NCBI RefSeq assembly: GCF_030445035.2 | Contig: NC_080677.1 | Location: 24,191,513 to 24,255,512, forward strand | Direction of reading: 5' to 3' | Origin: Dasypus novemcinctus | Taxonomy: Eukaryota; Chordata; Mammalia; Cingulata; Dasypodidae | Length of the DNA: 64,000 bases | In this document: piece after piece, positions 12,370 through 23,989 of the stretch | Position numbering within the stretch: position 1 is the first letter of the stretch | How the letters are laid out: each line of letters starts with the position of its first letter | Made by a program: the position numbers and the translations under genes | The notes under the pieces: model-generated | The model's input: the letters and a program-made list of their open reading frames with translations, nothing else | What the model was told of the DNA's origin: nothing | Database searches by the model: none

Positions 12370-12530
12370 AAGCCTAGTGGCCAGCTCCAGCTCTAACTAG
12401 CTTTTTGGCCTTGGGCAAATGGCTTAGCCTCTGTATATTGGGAATAATAACAGTATGCACCTTGTAGGTTGTTGTGAGGGCTAAAAAAGTTAATGTATGT
12501 GAAGGACTTGGAACAATGCCCCAAATCTAG
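12370..12530 (+). repeat. MIR SINE
   Basis: The MIR core is clear: ttggccttgggcaaatggct, then cctctgtatattgggaataa and ttgttgtgagggctaaaaaa, ending with a ggaacaatgcc element. Confidence 0.85.
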
Positions 12531-12539
12531 GAAACACTA

Positions 12540-12745
12540 GGAGCAATTTTTTTGTAGGCACAATTATTTGTAGGCACAATTATTTTTTGTAACTGTAGGA
12601 GCAAGTATTAATAATATTTAGTATTAATTTTGTAATAATTACAAAAATAAATTTGCAATCATTACCATAATTTCAAAAATAATTTTGCAATTATTACAAT
12701 AATAATTTTCATAGGAGCCATTATTATTTGTAACTGTAAGTCTTT
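12540..12745. repeat. AT-rich palindromic/iterated block
   Basis: The segment tgtaggcacaattattt is repeated twice at the start, followed by interleaved palindromes such as ttttgtaataattacaaaa and iterated aataattttgcaattatt units. It could form cruciforms and may be an old expanded repeat. Confidence 0.7.
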
Positions 12746-13381
12746 TCCCTTTTTCTAAGTGTTTTCCTGGATGTTTTATCAATTATCTTGTCTTGGGGTA
12801 AAGAATAAATGTATCGCTACTGCATTGACTCATGCCTGTACATAAATACCTAGGCTGCCTAAGTTTGGATTTCTTTTGTTTCCATGACACTGAAAATTCC
12901 ATAGGCCTGTTCCTTGGCTGGCACCTGAAATGTGTTTTGTGCTTAGGTAACTCTGGGAAAAATGGGATTTCCCATGAGGAGCTTTTCTCAAATACTTCAT
13001 GACTCTCTTCACTGGCTCCTCATCCCTGCACCTTGATTCATTTCTCCTTCCCTGCATCCATCACTGTCAAGCCCATCCTGTTTTTGGCCAGTCGGAGGAG
13101 AGGGGAGGCGGGGAGATCCTTGCCAGCTCGCTGCGGCTGTGGTCAAGCTGGGGCAAGGTAGAGGGGCGGAGCTCGAGTCTGGGAGTGCCTCCTGACATCC
13201 TAGGTTGAAATTCTAAACTGCTTTTGCAACCAGTACTTGGTGATTGCTGAGCACTGTGGTTAAACAAGCATTCGTGACCTGATCTAAGTGTTGGGGAGAC
13301 TACCAAAAACAGAACTCAAACAGAGACCAGTGCCAGAGGCCAAGGCTCACCTTCTCTGTATAAAAACTGCTTCTGTGTTTT

Positions 13382-14015
13382 GGCTTGTGTAGCAGTTTGA
13401 AATGGTTCAAGAATTCCAAAAATAGATATTGGATTATGTTTGTAAACTGGTCTGTACCTGGGTGTGATTAAATTATGATTAGGGCTTTGATTGGGCCACA
13501 TCGGTAGTGTGTTGACTCCCTGCCCCTTGGTGGGGGGGACTCACAGATAAAAGGCATGGAAAAGGACAGCGTTTGAGTTTTGATGCTGGCGTTTTGAGCT
13601 GGAGCCTGAGAAGTGAACACACAGGAGAAGGACACAGAGGCATAGAGATGGTTCCTTAGGGCAGAAGCCCAGGGAGAGAGGCAGAGCCAGTCACCTGATA
13701 GCCTACAGCTGGCCTGGTGGAGAGAGGCAAAGCCTAGAGAGCCTCATAGTCTACAGCTGACTTTGTGGAGAAAACAGAGGAGGTGAGCCCAGAGAGAAAT
13801 AAACCCCAGGAAGAGAGGAACCCAGGAAGCCTGAAGGAACCCTGCCAGCCATCGGCAGCTATCTTGCTCCAGCACTTGGCAACAGGCTTTGGTGAGGGAA
13901 GTAACTTACACTTTATGGCCTGTTAACAGTAAGCTTCTACCCCAAATAAATACCCTGTATAAAAACCAACTATTTCTGGTATTTTGCATCAGCCCCACTT
14001 TGGCTAATACGGCTT
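13382..14015 (+). mobile_element. Solo LTR-like element, 5-bp TSD GGCTT
   Basis: The block starts gtgtagcagtttgaaatggt and ends tttggctaatac, with a late aataaataccctgtataaaa signal-like stretch. A 5-bp direct repeat ggctt at 13382-13386 and 14011-14015 flanks it, which fits retroviral-type integration. The ends resemble ERVL/MaLR-group LTRs, but the exact family is not assigned. No coding region is present. Confidence 0.6.
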
Positions 14016-14094
14016 ATAATCAGAGTGACATCCTGCTTTCCTTATTCTAGTGCCACACTGCTTTTTCCTTATCCCTTCCAGACCCTGTGTAAAG

Positions 14095-14500
14095 ATAAAT
14101 TAATATACATTTTAAAAATCTATCATTAAAAGAGTGAAAAGATAAGCCACTTATCTTAAAACTCAATAAGAAAAACAAAAAAATAAACAAAAAACCCTCA
14201 ATAATAATAATTTTAAAAACCCAGTTAACAAATGGCCCAAAGAGCTGAATGGACAGCTCATGAAAGAATATTTATAGATGGAAAATAAATGTCTAAAAAG
14301 GCTATATCCTGTATGATTCCAACTAGATGGCATTTTGGTAAAGGCAAAACTCTAGAGATAGTAAAATGATCAGTGGTTGCCCGGGGTTTGTGATAACTGG
14401 AAAATGTGCTTATTGAAATTTCTTCATATAAGCAGTTCTAAAAATTCTAGAACTAATTGAGCTGGGTTTCCATTAAAATAGTTTTAAAAGTTTACTCTTT
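14095..14500 (+). mobile_element. L1 3' UTR, upstream part
   Basis: Words typical of old mammalian L1 3' UTRs are present: tgtatgattccaactagatg, then a gatcagtggttgcccggggt segment. It seems to continue after an inserted block, at about 14985-15360. Confidence 0.65.
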
Positions 14501-14509
14501 GCACTTAGT

Positions 14510-14980
14510 TCCCTGAAGGATATTAACCAGACCTTCTCAGTTTTGCTTACAGGAATAAGATGAGGTCTCAAAGCAAAACCAGACAGAATGGTGTAATCTG
14601 TAGCTTTTTGCAGAGACAAAAAGCTTTATATCCTTGAGCAGTTGTCTGTGAAAGGAGCCATGAATGGCATGCACCTGCACAACGGTATCTAAACTGTAGT
14701 TTATTCGCCACTGAAATCAAGGACAAGTTGAATGTGCTTGAGACAAGACAGGACTGAGAAATTGCACATTCCTGCCTCACACATCACCTTTTTTTTTTTT
14801 AAACTTTTCTTCTCAGTTACCCCTTTTCTTTTTTTCCCTGTAAAAACCCTCTCTCTCATTCTCACTTTGAACTGGTTTTGGGAAGGGTCCCCCAATTCCT
14901 TGCTTGTGCACTCACAATAAATCACCTTCTCACTAAAAATATGTTTGTCCTTCGTAGCACGGGATTGGGCAGCATGTCTA
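14510..14980 (+). mobile_element. LTR-like insertion inside the L1
   Basis: About 470 bp interrupt the L1 3' UTR. The block ends with gtgcactcacaataaatcac followed by a short tail, like an LTR with a polyadenylation signal. Borders are not certain and no target-site duplication was found. Non-coding. Confidence 0.4.
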
Positions 14981-14984
14981 TTGG

Positions 14985-15360
14985 AAATAGCCATCCTTAT
15001 GGTAACACTTGGGGTGTGGGAGAGAATGAATAGGTGGAGCACAGGGCATTTTTAGGGCAGGGAAGCTATTCTGTGTGATGGTGTAATGGTGGATCTATGA
15101 TATCACACATTTGTCAAAACCCATAGAACTGTATAACACACAGAGTGAACCCTACTGTAAACCACAGACTTGAGTTAATGATAATGTATCAGTATTGGTT
15201 TGTCAGTTGTGACATATCTACCACACTGATGCCACATGTTAATAATAGGGGAAACCAAGTGTGTGTTGGGGGGAGGGGGAGGTAGGGGGACTGGCATATG
15301 GGAACTTTGTACTTTCTGTGCAATTTCCTGAACCCAAAGCTGCTCTAAAAATAAAATTTG
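14985..15360 (+). mobile_element. L1 3' UTR, downstream part
   Basis: The classical L1M 3' end is readable: tttgtcaaaacccatagaac, then accacactgatgcc, a G-rich tract, and aagctgctctaaaaataaaa at the end. Confidence 0.85.
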
Positions 15361-15424
15361 TTATTTAAAATAATTTGTCCTATCATCAAGGAAAAAGAAG
15401 AGAGGTCATTTCTTCTCTCCCTGA

Positions 15425-15534
15425 AACTGTGGGTCTCAGCGTCACCATTTGGCAGAAGCACCTGGGGACCTTCTGTCAGGCACAGATGCTGTCCCCTTCC
15501 GATTTCCTTGTCCAGAGTAAGGGCTAGGCGTTTC
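15425..15534 (+). repeat. MER5-like hAT fragment split by a SINE
   Basis: The words gcagaagcacctggggacct match the MER5 pattern. The matching right part appears to resume after the SINE at about 15991-16060. Confidence 0.5.
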
Positions 15535-15990
15535 TTTTTTTTAAAGATTTGTTTTATTTAGTTATTTCTCCCCACCCCCTTGTTGTTCTTCGCTTGCTGA
15601 GTCTGTTCGTCTTCCTTGATTCTTTTGGAGGTAGGGGGAGCTGAACCTGGGCCTCCGATGGAGCTGAACCTGGGCCTCCGATGTGGGAGGGAGGTGCCTA
15701 ATTGCTTGAGCCCCCTGCACTCCCTGCTTTGTTGTGTCTCTCATACTGTTTTTCCTCCCCATGTCTCTTGTTGTGTCTCTTGTTGCATCAGCTCACTGTC
15801 TTCTTTAGGAGACACCGGGAACCTCTACTCCCTGCAATGTTGTGTCTCCCATTATGTTCTTCTTGTGTCAGCTTGTTGCGCCTGCCCATCGTGCCATCTC
15901 ACTGTCTTCCTTAGGAGACATGAGGATCCAAACCAGGAACCTCCTATATGGTAGGCGGGAGCCCAGTCGCCTGAGCCACATCTGCTTTCC
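15535..15990 (-). mobile_element. Dimeric-looking tRNA-derived SINE (minus), armadillo type
   Basis: In reverse complement it starts gggaaagcagatgtggctca and contains a second head-like unit (gggctcaagcaattaggcac) in its middle. It ends in caaatctttaaaaaaaa. A perfect 23-bp tandem duplication lies at 15638-15660 and 15661-15683. The sequence differs from the other SINE family in this window and is more diverged. Confidence 0.75.
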
Positions 15991-16479
15991 CAGTATTTCT
16001 TAAAGGCCCCCAGAGCTCCAGGCGAGGCCTGGGCATTCTGGGGGATACATTGAGCAGTGGGGGGCACCTCCACCCATCCCTAACCCCACAGGCCTCAGGC
16101 TCTAAGAGACGGGACAGAGCCCCAAATAATATACCCATGTAACCTTTAAAAGACCAGCTTCATAAATAGTACATGGCCTATTATTATCTACCTCATTTTC
16201 TTGGCAGTATTTTCAAGACCTGTTTTCCAAGGTCCCTCTTTAACTACTAAAGAAGAATTATTATGGACATTCAATAGCTATTCCTCCAAAATATGATTCC
16301 AAAAAGAAGGAAGAAGGGTAAGCTTTCAAAAGATGTACCTTTATTGCTTTTCCCTTTATTTCTACAGGCAAAAATTTGCTTGCCTCTCCTGAATATGTCC
16401 TGCACAAATGTACAAATCATTGAATATTAATAATAGAATCAGAAAATCTTCATTGTCTTAAAAAAAAACAGTATCATGG

Positions 16480-16542
16480 AAGAGGAGGGGGAAGAAAAGG
16501 AGGAGGAGGGAGAGGAAAAGGAAAGAGAAGGAGAAGGAGAAT
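16480..16542 (+). repeat. Purine-rich (GGA/GAA)n tract
   Basis: The stretch is wholly A and G with irregular gga, gaag and gagaag units. Confidence 0.9.
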
Positions 16543-16634
16543 TTCTACCTACTGGGGAGTGTGACCTCCAAACATGGCAACTAATCCTCTTGTTCACGAG
16601 GAGGAAATAAGCCGTAAATCACCATCTAAAGCCA

Positions 16635-16785
16635 GCATTTCCCAGGAGCCACCTGCATCAGAGAACCTCCGGTTAGAAAAGCAGATTCCCCACCCTCCCC
16701 ACCCCATTCCTCACTCAGGATCTCTAAGAACAGGGACCTAGTGAAACCTCACCTGCATTTTAAGAAAGCTTGCCAGGATTTTGCT
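16635..16785 (+). repeat. MER5-type hAT element
   Basis: The order catttcccaggagccacctg, then gaacctccggttagaaaagc and tcacctgcattttaagaaag fits MER5/MER20-like nonautonomous DNA transposons. Confidence 0.55.
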
Positions 16786-16789
16786 TGGC

Positions 16790-18660
16790 TTTATTTCTTA
16801 AAACAGCAGTACCGTCTTTAAAATAAAATTGTACACGGAGTGCTAGTAAATAAAACCAGTGGACGTGGAGTGTCTCCAGTTGAGGAGAAGCTGCTTGGGG
16901 CCCGTCCTTGGGGGTCAGTTGCTTGAAGGACAGACGCCAAGCCTCAGGTCAGCTCTGCTTCGGGGTGCCCAGCTCCTAGCAGCTGCCCGTCTTGCAGCCT
17001 GTCCTTCCCACTCTCCCCTCCGCCTCCTCTCCATTCTCCTGGCAGGCTTTCTTAAGGCCCCGGATCCTCCTTTTGTCTCATCATTCTCTTTCCCCCTCAA
17101 CCATCTTATTTATCAAAAAGTCATGGAGGAAAAGAAATTCTGACCACGTAAGACTGCAGTGAGGCAAACTAATTTTTAAAATGCTTGCGTTTAACTCACG
17201 GAAATGAGGGAGGTAAAAGGTTCCATGTCTTCATTCCATCACGCGTCCCCACGCCCCTGGCTGAGGGGGCTTCAGGGCGGCCCCAAGCCCTGCTCTCGCG
17301 TTCGGAGCTGCTGAGGAGGGCTGCATGGTGTGTCACGGGGTTCTCTATGGTACAACAGGTCACCCACATCGCATGCTCCCTGCAGGTGGAGAAAATAATA
17401 TTGCAGGCGAGGGCTTTGAAGATGACCGTGAAGGAGTCGTGTGCCTCGCAGGTCATTTCTTAAAGTGTTAGCTGTGTTTATTTCAGCCCAGGGGTAAGGA
17501 AAGGAGAACAAATTACAAGTGTGTGTGAAATCCAGGCACTATGAGAAGACACAGAAAGCTTAGCAGATTGCTCATTGCTGACTGGCCCACAGACAGGTTT
17601 AGATCCAAGTGTAACTGAACTCTGATTAGGCAAATCAAGGCCAGCCGCTGGGTGGCAATGTGTGGCATCTCTTCGGTGAGGAATTCAGAGGCCCAACCTA
17701 ACTCTCTTGGAGTTTTCCCCTTTCAACAAGTGAGTATGGAAAGGGGCTCAGTGTCAAGGAAAGTGCTGGCTCCAAAGGCTCCTAACATCATCGCACCCAT
17801 CCCTAACCACCCCCATCTAAAGGTGGAAACCCCGAAACATGATGGAAGTCCATGGAACATCCAGTAGCAGGGCCAAGGGCGGGATTTTGGGCTGTGTGCT
17901 CAGTGGATGCCATTTTTTCTTCCTTGACCCACTGCATGGAATAACTAGGCTACTTTTCTAAGATAAGAGCCTCATTTTTCTTTACCTCATTTGGGCAGCT
18001 TAGAAAGGATTGGGATAAGCTTTTGCCCTCTGACCCTGAGCCTCTCATTGACTCAGGACCAGTGGCAACAGGGTCTTGATTCCTCATGGGACTGCAGAGT
18101 CCACATAGCATATCCCCCCGAAGTGACAAGGACCCCAGTACTGGGCACGCTGCCCCCGAAGCAAGGTGCTGAGGCCACTGCACCATTTTGCTGCACTTTG
18201 CACTTCAGCTCTTGCTAGAGTAGCAATGGCTGGTACCTCCAGATATAATTTTTTTATGGTCCAGGTGCAAAATCCAGGTGCTGCCACCCATGTCAATTAA
18301 TTTTCTCTGAAGAGCCAAAGACTCCTTACCTGCTACTCTTCCCTAATCTGTCACCTGTGACAAAATGGAGTTTCTTGGCAGGCAAAAGTAAGGTGTTAAC
18401 TCACTCCAGCATGCTGTGCGTCAGGGCAAATCCTCACCAGCTAGTCCCTTACAATTTGTTGCCTGAGAACAAACCAGGACTTCTGGCATGAGCTGAACTG
18501 AAGTAATAGCTGCTTGATGAGTAAAACAATGATCTCCTAGATTTTTAAATATATCTGCAAAATTAATCTAAAATAATAATTTAGAAATACATGATATATA
18601 CTTTTGGGGGTTAGACTTACACCAATCTATCTTCTAGTTGGCAAGAATCTACACTTGAGC
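16790..18660. other. Intergenic, no gene seen
   Basis: Unique-looking sequence with a modest GC rise at 16860-17340. Overlapping open frames here (for example 17185-17463) have no recognisable family. Confidence 0.45.
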
Positions 18661-18664
18661 AATG

Positions 18665-18790
18665 CCAAACAAAATTCGATTCACTTATTTATTCAACAGC
18701 TACGAATCAAGCCCTTCCAGTGAGCAGCTACTGCTCTGGACGTTGGGGAGATAGCACTGCCTTCGTGGACCTCACGTCCAACATATCGTC
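18665..18790 (-). repeat. L2 3'-end fragment
   Basis: Reverse-complement L2 pattern: cacttatttattcaacagct, then ctactgctctggacgttggg and cttcgtggacctcacgtcca. Confidence 0.7.
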
Positions 18791-19139
18791 CTTATAGTTC
18801 AAATGGATAATCTGTGCTTGTAACTCATAGATGAGATCAAGTACACTTAATCACGAATATTTTCCAAAGAGTTTTATTTACCATTTCAGCAGGTCTCATT
18901 TGTCCTGTCATGCTCTCAACATTTTATTAGAAGCTTGACATACCTCACCCCTCCTCTATCACCTCAGCCATCCCCACCACCCCATGTGGGATGGCTCACA
19001 GCATGTCCACGTGCACAAGGTCATTTAAATCCTGTTTATAACCCATCATCTTTCAGTCAGAGACCTTCACTAGTTGCTTATTTCCAAACTGAAACCTTGT
19101 CAGACTTCAAGGCTTTTAATCATTTAACCTAATTTTCAA

Positions 19140-19290
19140 CTATTTAATTCATTCGTTCAAGTATATGTTCACTCATTCATTCACCAACAAAGATTTAATA
19201 GGAACCTATGGTGCATCCAGCTCCAGAGATACCACGTGGGATCTAATGGCTGCTGTGGTGTGCCAGCCAGATCCCCAGAAACCAGGAGGG
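19140..19290 (-). repeat. L2 3'-end fragment
   Basis: It begins with the iterated ttcattcattca motif of L2 and continues ggtgcatccagctccagaga. Confidence 0.55.
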
Positions 19291-19859
19291 TTGGTTGTTG
19301 AAGGAGCACAACTGAGTCCCTTTTGGGGAACTGCTCTTGGCTGGAGGGAGCTGCCTCGCCCAGGTTTCTCCTTTCCCTTGGAAGCAGTCAGGGTTCACGA
19401 TTAGTTGATGTGGGTGTGAAAGGCCTGGGATGATTTTTGAACTGCAATCCTAACTCCAAACTCTAGTGAAGAGACAGTTATTGCCAAAAGAGTGGAAAGA
19501 GGGGAGGCTAATTTTTTAACCCTAGGGGTCACCAACATTTAATGAGCAAGAGGTGCTGTCAAGGGAGCCTGGGAAAGAGCAGCCAGAAAGGTGTCAGGAG
19601 AACCAGGAAGGTTTGTCACTGAAACCTAGGGAAGTGGTCAGATGGCAAATCAGATAAAGAGTGGTCTGTCCTGTGAATCTTGGAACATGGAAATCATTAG
19701 CGACCTCGGCAGGAGCAATTCTGTGGAGTGTGGATGCAGATGCCAGACTAGAGTGAGCTTGAGAGGGAAGGGGGAAGGAGGAAACAGCGAGAGCATGTGT
19801 AAGAAAACCTATCAAGGATTTTGTCTGTGAATGAAGGGGAGAGATGTTGGCTTGGGAGA

Positions 19860-21300
19860 TGGTTTTAATTAACATAGGAGCCTGGGGAGCTCAAGGCTGT
19901 GGGAAGAAGGTCAAGGAGGGAGGTGGTTTGTGAAGGGCCAAGATGATGGGAGGGGGCAGGCAAATCCCTGGAGGAGAGGTTGGTTTGTAGGAAAGAGGGG
20001 CCCCTCCTCATGAAGGGGAGGAAGGAGGAACTTGGATGAGTTTGTGGACGTGCAGCAGGATGACAAGGTAGCTCCTGTCTGATGATGTGCAGTTTCTCCA
20101 GGGAGGAGGAGGAAGGGCCATCTTCTGGGAATGTGGGAGTTGGGGACAGTGAGGCAGGTTTGAGAGTATAGCAAACACTTGCAATCCCTGTTCTGGAGAA
20201 TGGGAGAATGGATTTGAGGGTCCATTTGCTGGTGGAAACTGAGTCCATAGGAATCCCTGCCTTCCTCGTTGTGGGGTTTCTCCAGCACTCCTCAGCAGCA
20301 TGGGCATGGATCTGAAGTTGGATGGCAGAATTGTTTGAGGAGTGGGACTCTGCCAGGTGGGTGGCAGGGAAGGATGGTAGGGAAGAGTGTTGCATTGAAG
20401 GATCTTGGGTGAAGAGAAGAGGAGGGGATTAGGTGTCTAAGAGTTCTTTGACATAGCCCAAGCAAGGGACTTGGAGGCAAGGAGATCAGGATTGGAGAAA
20501 GGGGTGTTTGAATTTTAAGATGCAGTGGCAAAGTCACGCTAGGGCAAGGGCTACGTGCAGGGCGCGATCATAGAGGGGGCGGCCGACTCGGAGTAGGGCT
20601 GTAGGAACCCAGAGGCAAGGATGCCAAGGCGCTGAGAGGCGCGGGGTTGAAGGGTGTGGAAGTCATTCCTAGTGTGGGTAGGAGTGCGAGGGTCGGCGGC
20701 CATGTGTAGAGTGTATGGGGGGAGGGGGCGCCACTGGGCAGTCTCTGCAGGACAGCAATGATGAAGGACGTGGAAATGACAAAGAGTTCAGAGGAACCTT
20801 CCAGAAGGCTGAGAGGAATTCTGGGGAAGGAGAGGTGGGGCTGTGGGGTACTGAGCCTGCCACAAGAGAAAGGTCCTCTTGGAAAAGCCAGGAAGTAGAG
20901 GCCACAGAGAAGAGCTGAGCGCACCCGGGATGCACAGCGGCTCCGGGGGGCACAGGGTGGACTGGGTAAAGGAGAGCTTGGGGGGAAGAGGATGACTCGA
21001 GTGACACATCCAGGTGCACCGCCTGGATAACGGGGACGGGAGGCTGACCATGAGGTGTCTAAGTGAGCCAGTCCCCGACCTTCCCGAGTCCGGGGGCAGT
21101 GAGAGGGACACGTAGGCCTCTGAGCCCTCCAGATATAAGCAAGTCCTGGTCCAGATTAAAGCTTGGGTCCCAGTATTCCTTAGGCCCCCTGAGGGAGCAT
21201 GGCACCTTTCGGGGAGGAGTCTGCTCGGGTCTAGACTGACTGGGGGGAAGCTCTGAAAGCCAGCCTCGAGGTGGTGGCACTCTGGGCATTTCAAACTTTA
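19860..21300. other. Long purine-rich block of unknown origin
   Basis: About 1.4 kb has strong G/A excess on the + strand, giving long open frames on the minus strand (19865-20395, 20788-21294) rich in Ser, Pro and Leu. No domain is recognisable. The style (agg, gagg, tggg words, even spacing) is that of an old interspersed repeat, but I could not match it to L2, LTR or DNA families that I know. Confidence 0.4.
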
Positions 21301-21399
21301 GTTATTTCTTCCCTTCCTCCTTCCATAGAGGATCTAAGATGTTGATATTAGTACCTATTCTGTGTCAGGTACTGTCTATGTGCTTCAGAAACATGCCAT

Positions 21400-21725
21400 G
21401 CTGTTCCTCGTCTAGAGTATCTGTTCCACGTTCCCTTTTACTCAAACTAAGCCTGTCATTCCAATGAGGCCTAGACCAGGATTCACCTTCTCCCTGTAAA
21501 CTCAATCACATCAGCCATCGCAGCTTCTCTCTCCACCTCTGTTGGTACTTATACTCTTGACTCATGCATTGTATTTTTCTCCATAACTATATTTTGTCCT
21601 ACTTTGCCCTGTCTCTCCAACTAAACCGTAAGCCCTTTGGGGATGGGGCTTCAGTCTATGAATTTTTAACGTCCCTGATATCTACAAGGCACTAAGGACA
21701 GAGTAAGCACTCGATAACACGAGCT
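21400..21725 (+). repeat. L2 LINE 3' end
   Basis: The order ctaaaccgtaagccctttgg, then a ggatggggct segment and caaggcactaaggacagagt before the terminal aagcactcgataa matches the L2 3' end. Confidence 0.8.
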
Positions 21726-21729
21726 GCAT

Positions 21730-22795
21730 TTTTAAGAGGCATGCGTCTCTTCAACAGAGAGAGGCACGGATGCACTGTAACTAGGACTAATAATGAACTC
21801 TGAGTTTCTCAGGAACACTCATTGGAGCATGAACAGTTTAAATTACAAGGTCAGCTATAAGAAAGACAGGAGATAAAATTTGAAAAGCAATAAAGTAGCA
21901 ATTTACATTAGTTCTCACCAGAGACTAAAGGAATACATTATAACAAAGTGACAAGTTAATGTCTGAGCTTTGCTGAAAGTTGAATGTTAACACAGATATA
22001 GTTTGTTGAGCCCATTTTAGGTTTCTGAGAAGTATTCAGGATTAAGCAGCTTCCTCTCTTGGTGCAAGCAACCCCAAGGGAAACAAATGTCAGAATCTAG
22101 AACTTGACCCCAAGGCAAGTCTCCAGTCACAATATAGAGAGAAGTTGTCTAAGGAAGTGAGAAATCAATGCCACCATCTAGCTTCTCCTTTAGCTGTCAT
22201 TCTATGGGTAGGAGAGCAAGTGGGAGGAAAAGGGGATAATTTAGAAGTTCTAAATAGGGCCTTTAGAATATAAAGAAACAAGGAAACTGGTTCCTAATGC
22301 AGTCTTCCCTTTACCAGATTTAGCTTTTTCACTGCCCGTCCAAGGGTATGTCTGGTTCCTATGTTTTAACATTGCTAAGCTTTATTGTTTCTGCATTTCC
22401 TTGTCTTCTAAGTAATTATTTTATGCTCATTAATTTCCTTTAATTTATTCCCTCTACAGCCCCAAGTTAAAAAAATTAAATTAAAAGTCTGCATTTCAAT
22501 GCCCAAAGCATAGTAGCTTTTAGTGAGAAAAGGACTGGGTTTGCAACCCAGGGACCAGACCAAGGCTTATTCATAAGTAGCTGCTATTTGCATCCATGTC
22601 CCTAGAAGTGTCTGCTTCAGCCCAGGATTTCTGCAGTGTCAGTGAAATAAGGAGGTACTTTCCTGGTGTACCTGAACCTCCTGGAAAGAAAAGCCCATTA
22701 AAGGTGGTGAGTAATTGTAATGCTTAATCTAAATTCATTAAAACCTTGAATCAATTCAAAGGATCACCTATGTATAACACGATTTTTAAGATGCA
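21730..22795. other. Intergenic, no gene seen
   Basis: AT-rich unique-looking sequence. Confidence 0.5.
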
Positions 22796-22799
22796 GCTT

Positions 22800-22905
22800 T
22801 CAGTTAGTCAAACTTTTTTTTAGCATCTACTGCTATGTGGCAGGCACTGGCCCAAGGATACAGACATGCATAAGCAGGATTCCCTGCTCCTGTGGATCTC
22901 ATACT
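22800..22905 (-). repeat. L2 3'-end fragment
   Basis: ctatgtggcaggcactggcc followed by an aaggatacagacatg segment and a ctcctgtggatctcatac end match reverse-complement L2. Confidence 0.7.
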
Positions 22906-23069
22906 TAAAAAAAATGAAATGAAATCTGGCATGCAACTTTTCATGGTGGTTCCAGTTTCTACTCTACCACTCTACTCTCCATGTGTGGAAAGTCCTCCAC
23001 TCTTTGGAAGGTGGCAATGAGGAGCCATCCAGGCTTAATGACCTCCCAAATGGGCATCGTTTATAGAGT

Positions 23070-23130
23070 GTCACAGTTTGCCAGAGTTGCTATGACAATA
23101 CCACACAATGGGCTGGCTTTCTGCATGTGG
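23070..23130 (-). mobile_element. MLT1-like LTR fragment, inverted
   Basis: gtttgccagagttgctatga followed by caataccacacaatgggctg is the reverse-complement 3' end of MLT1-type LTRs. It sits about 30 bp from a + strand copy. Confidence 0.5.
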
Positions 23131-23160
23131 GAACATCTTCTTAGGGTCCTGATGGCAGGC

Positions 23161-23505
23161 TGTTGGCGATTGAATTACATACCCCACAAAAGACGTGTTC
23201 TTAGTTCACGTTCCTGTGGGTAGGAACCCATTCGTACATAGAACCTTTTGAAATTGAATCAGGGTGGGTTGTAATCTGTATTAATGGAATCCTCACAAAG
23301 AGAGGAAGTTCAGATGTAGTCAGAGAAAGCCACAGAAGGAGACTAAGGACATGGCCATGTCAGGGAGGACTGCCATCATCAGGAAGCTAGTTCTCCAGAA
23401 GAGAGCATGGCCTTGCCAAGCCTCCAAAATGTGTGCCAAGAAGCTCTCGTGAAGCTAATCCACTGTGTGGTATATGTCATAACAGCTCTGGAAAACTAAG
23501 ATACA
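23161..23505 (+). mobile_element. MLT1-like MaLR solo LTR
   Basis: Landmarks of MLT1 LTRs occur in order: gattgaattacataccccac, then ttcttagttcacg, gaatcagggtgggttgtaat, a catggccatgt segment and the terminal ggaaaactaagatac. Non-coding remnant. Confidence 0.7.
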
Positions 23506-23764
23506 TAGCACGAGTGGAAGCCGGGAACCATTTAGGAGGAATCACCTACTCAGAACTGCTGAAAAGTTTGAAGCTGGAGAGTGCAGGACTAGTCCACAGA
23601 TGACACAGCTGTGCTCACTGACTGCCCTCTATCCAGAGCACCCTGCCCTGGCTCACGCCCCATCCTGGATTGTCAGTCCTCAGGCTCCTGGAGGGCAGGA
23701 GTTTTGCCATCCTCCTTATGCATCATCCACTGCTTTATTTTTGAGCATTTATTTTGATCCAGGC

Positions 23765-23985
23765 CACTACCTTTAACATTTATTGAGTAATCACTTTGAT
23801 AGAAGTTAATTGCTAGATGCTTCTCATACACTGTCTTATTTAATTTTTACACATCTCAGAAGTAGGTGTTTTATTATCCCCACTTTAGGGATGAGGAAAT
23901 GGAGACTCAAAAAGGTTGAGTAACTCGGGCAAGGTAAATATCACAACAGGGGCTGGAAACTGGGCTTAAGGTACTGTATTTTTTA
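23765..23985 (-). repeat. MIR SINE
   Basis: Reverse-complement MIR: cactgtcttatttaattttt, ttattatccccactttaggg, atgaggaaatggagactcaa, then gttgagtaactcgggcaagg. Confidence 0.88.
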
Positions 23986-23989
23986 AACC

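Noticed and set aside
19865-21294. Minus-strand frames up to 176 codons
   Set aside because: They come from a purine-biased block, are Ser/Pro/Leu-rich, and show no recognisable domain, splice structure or start context.
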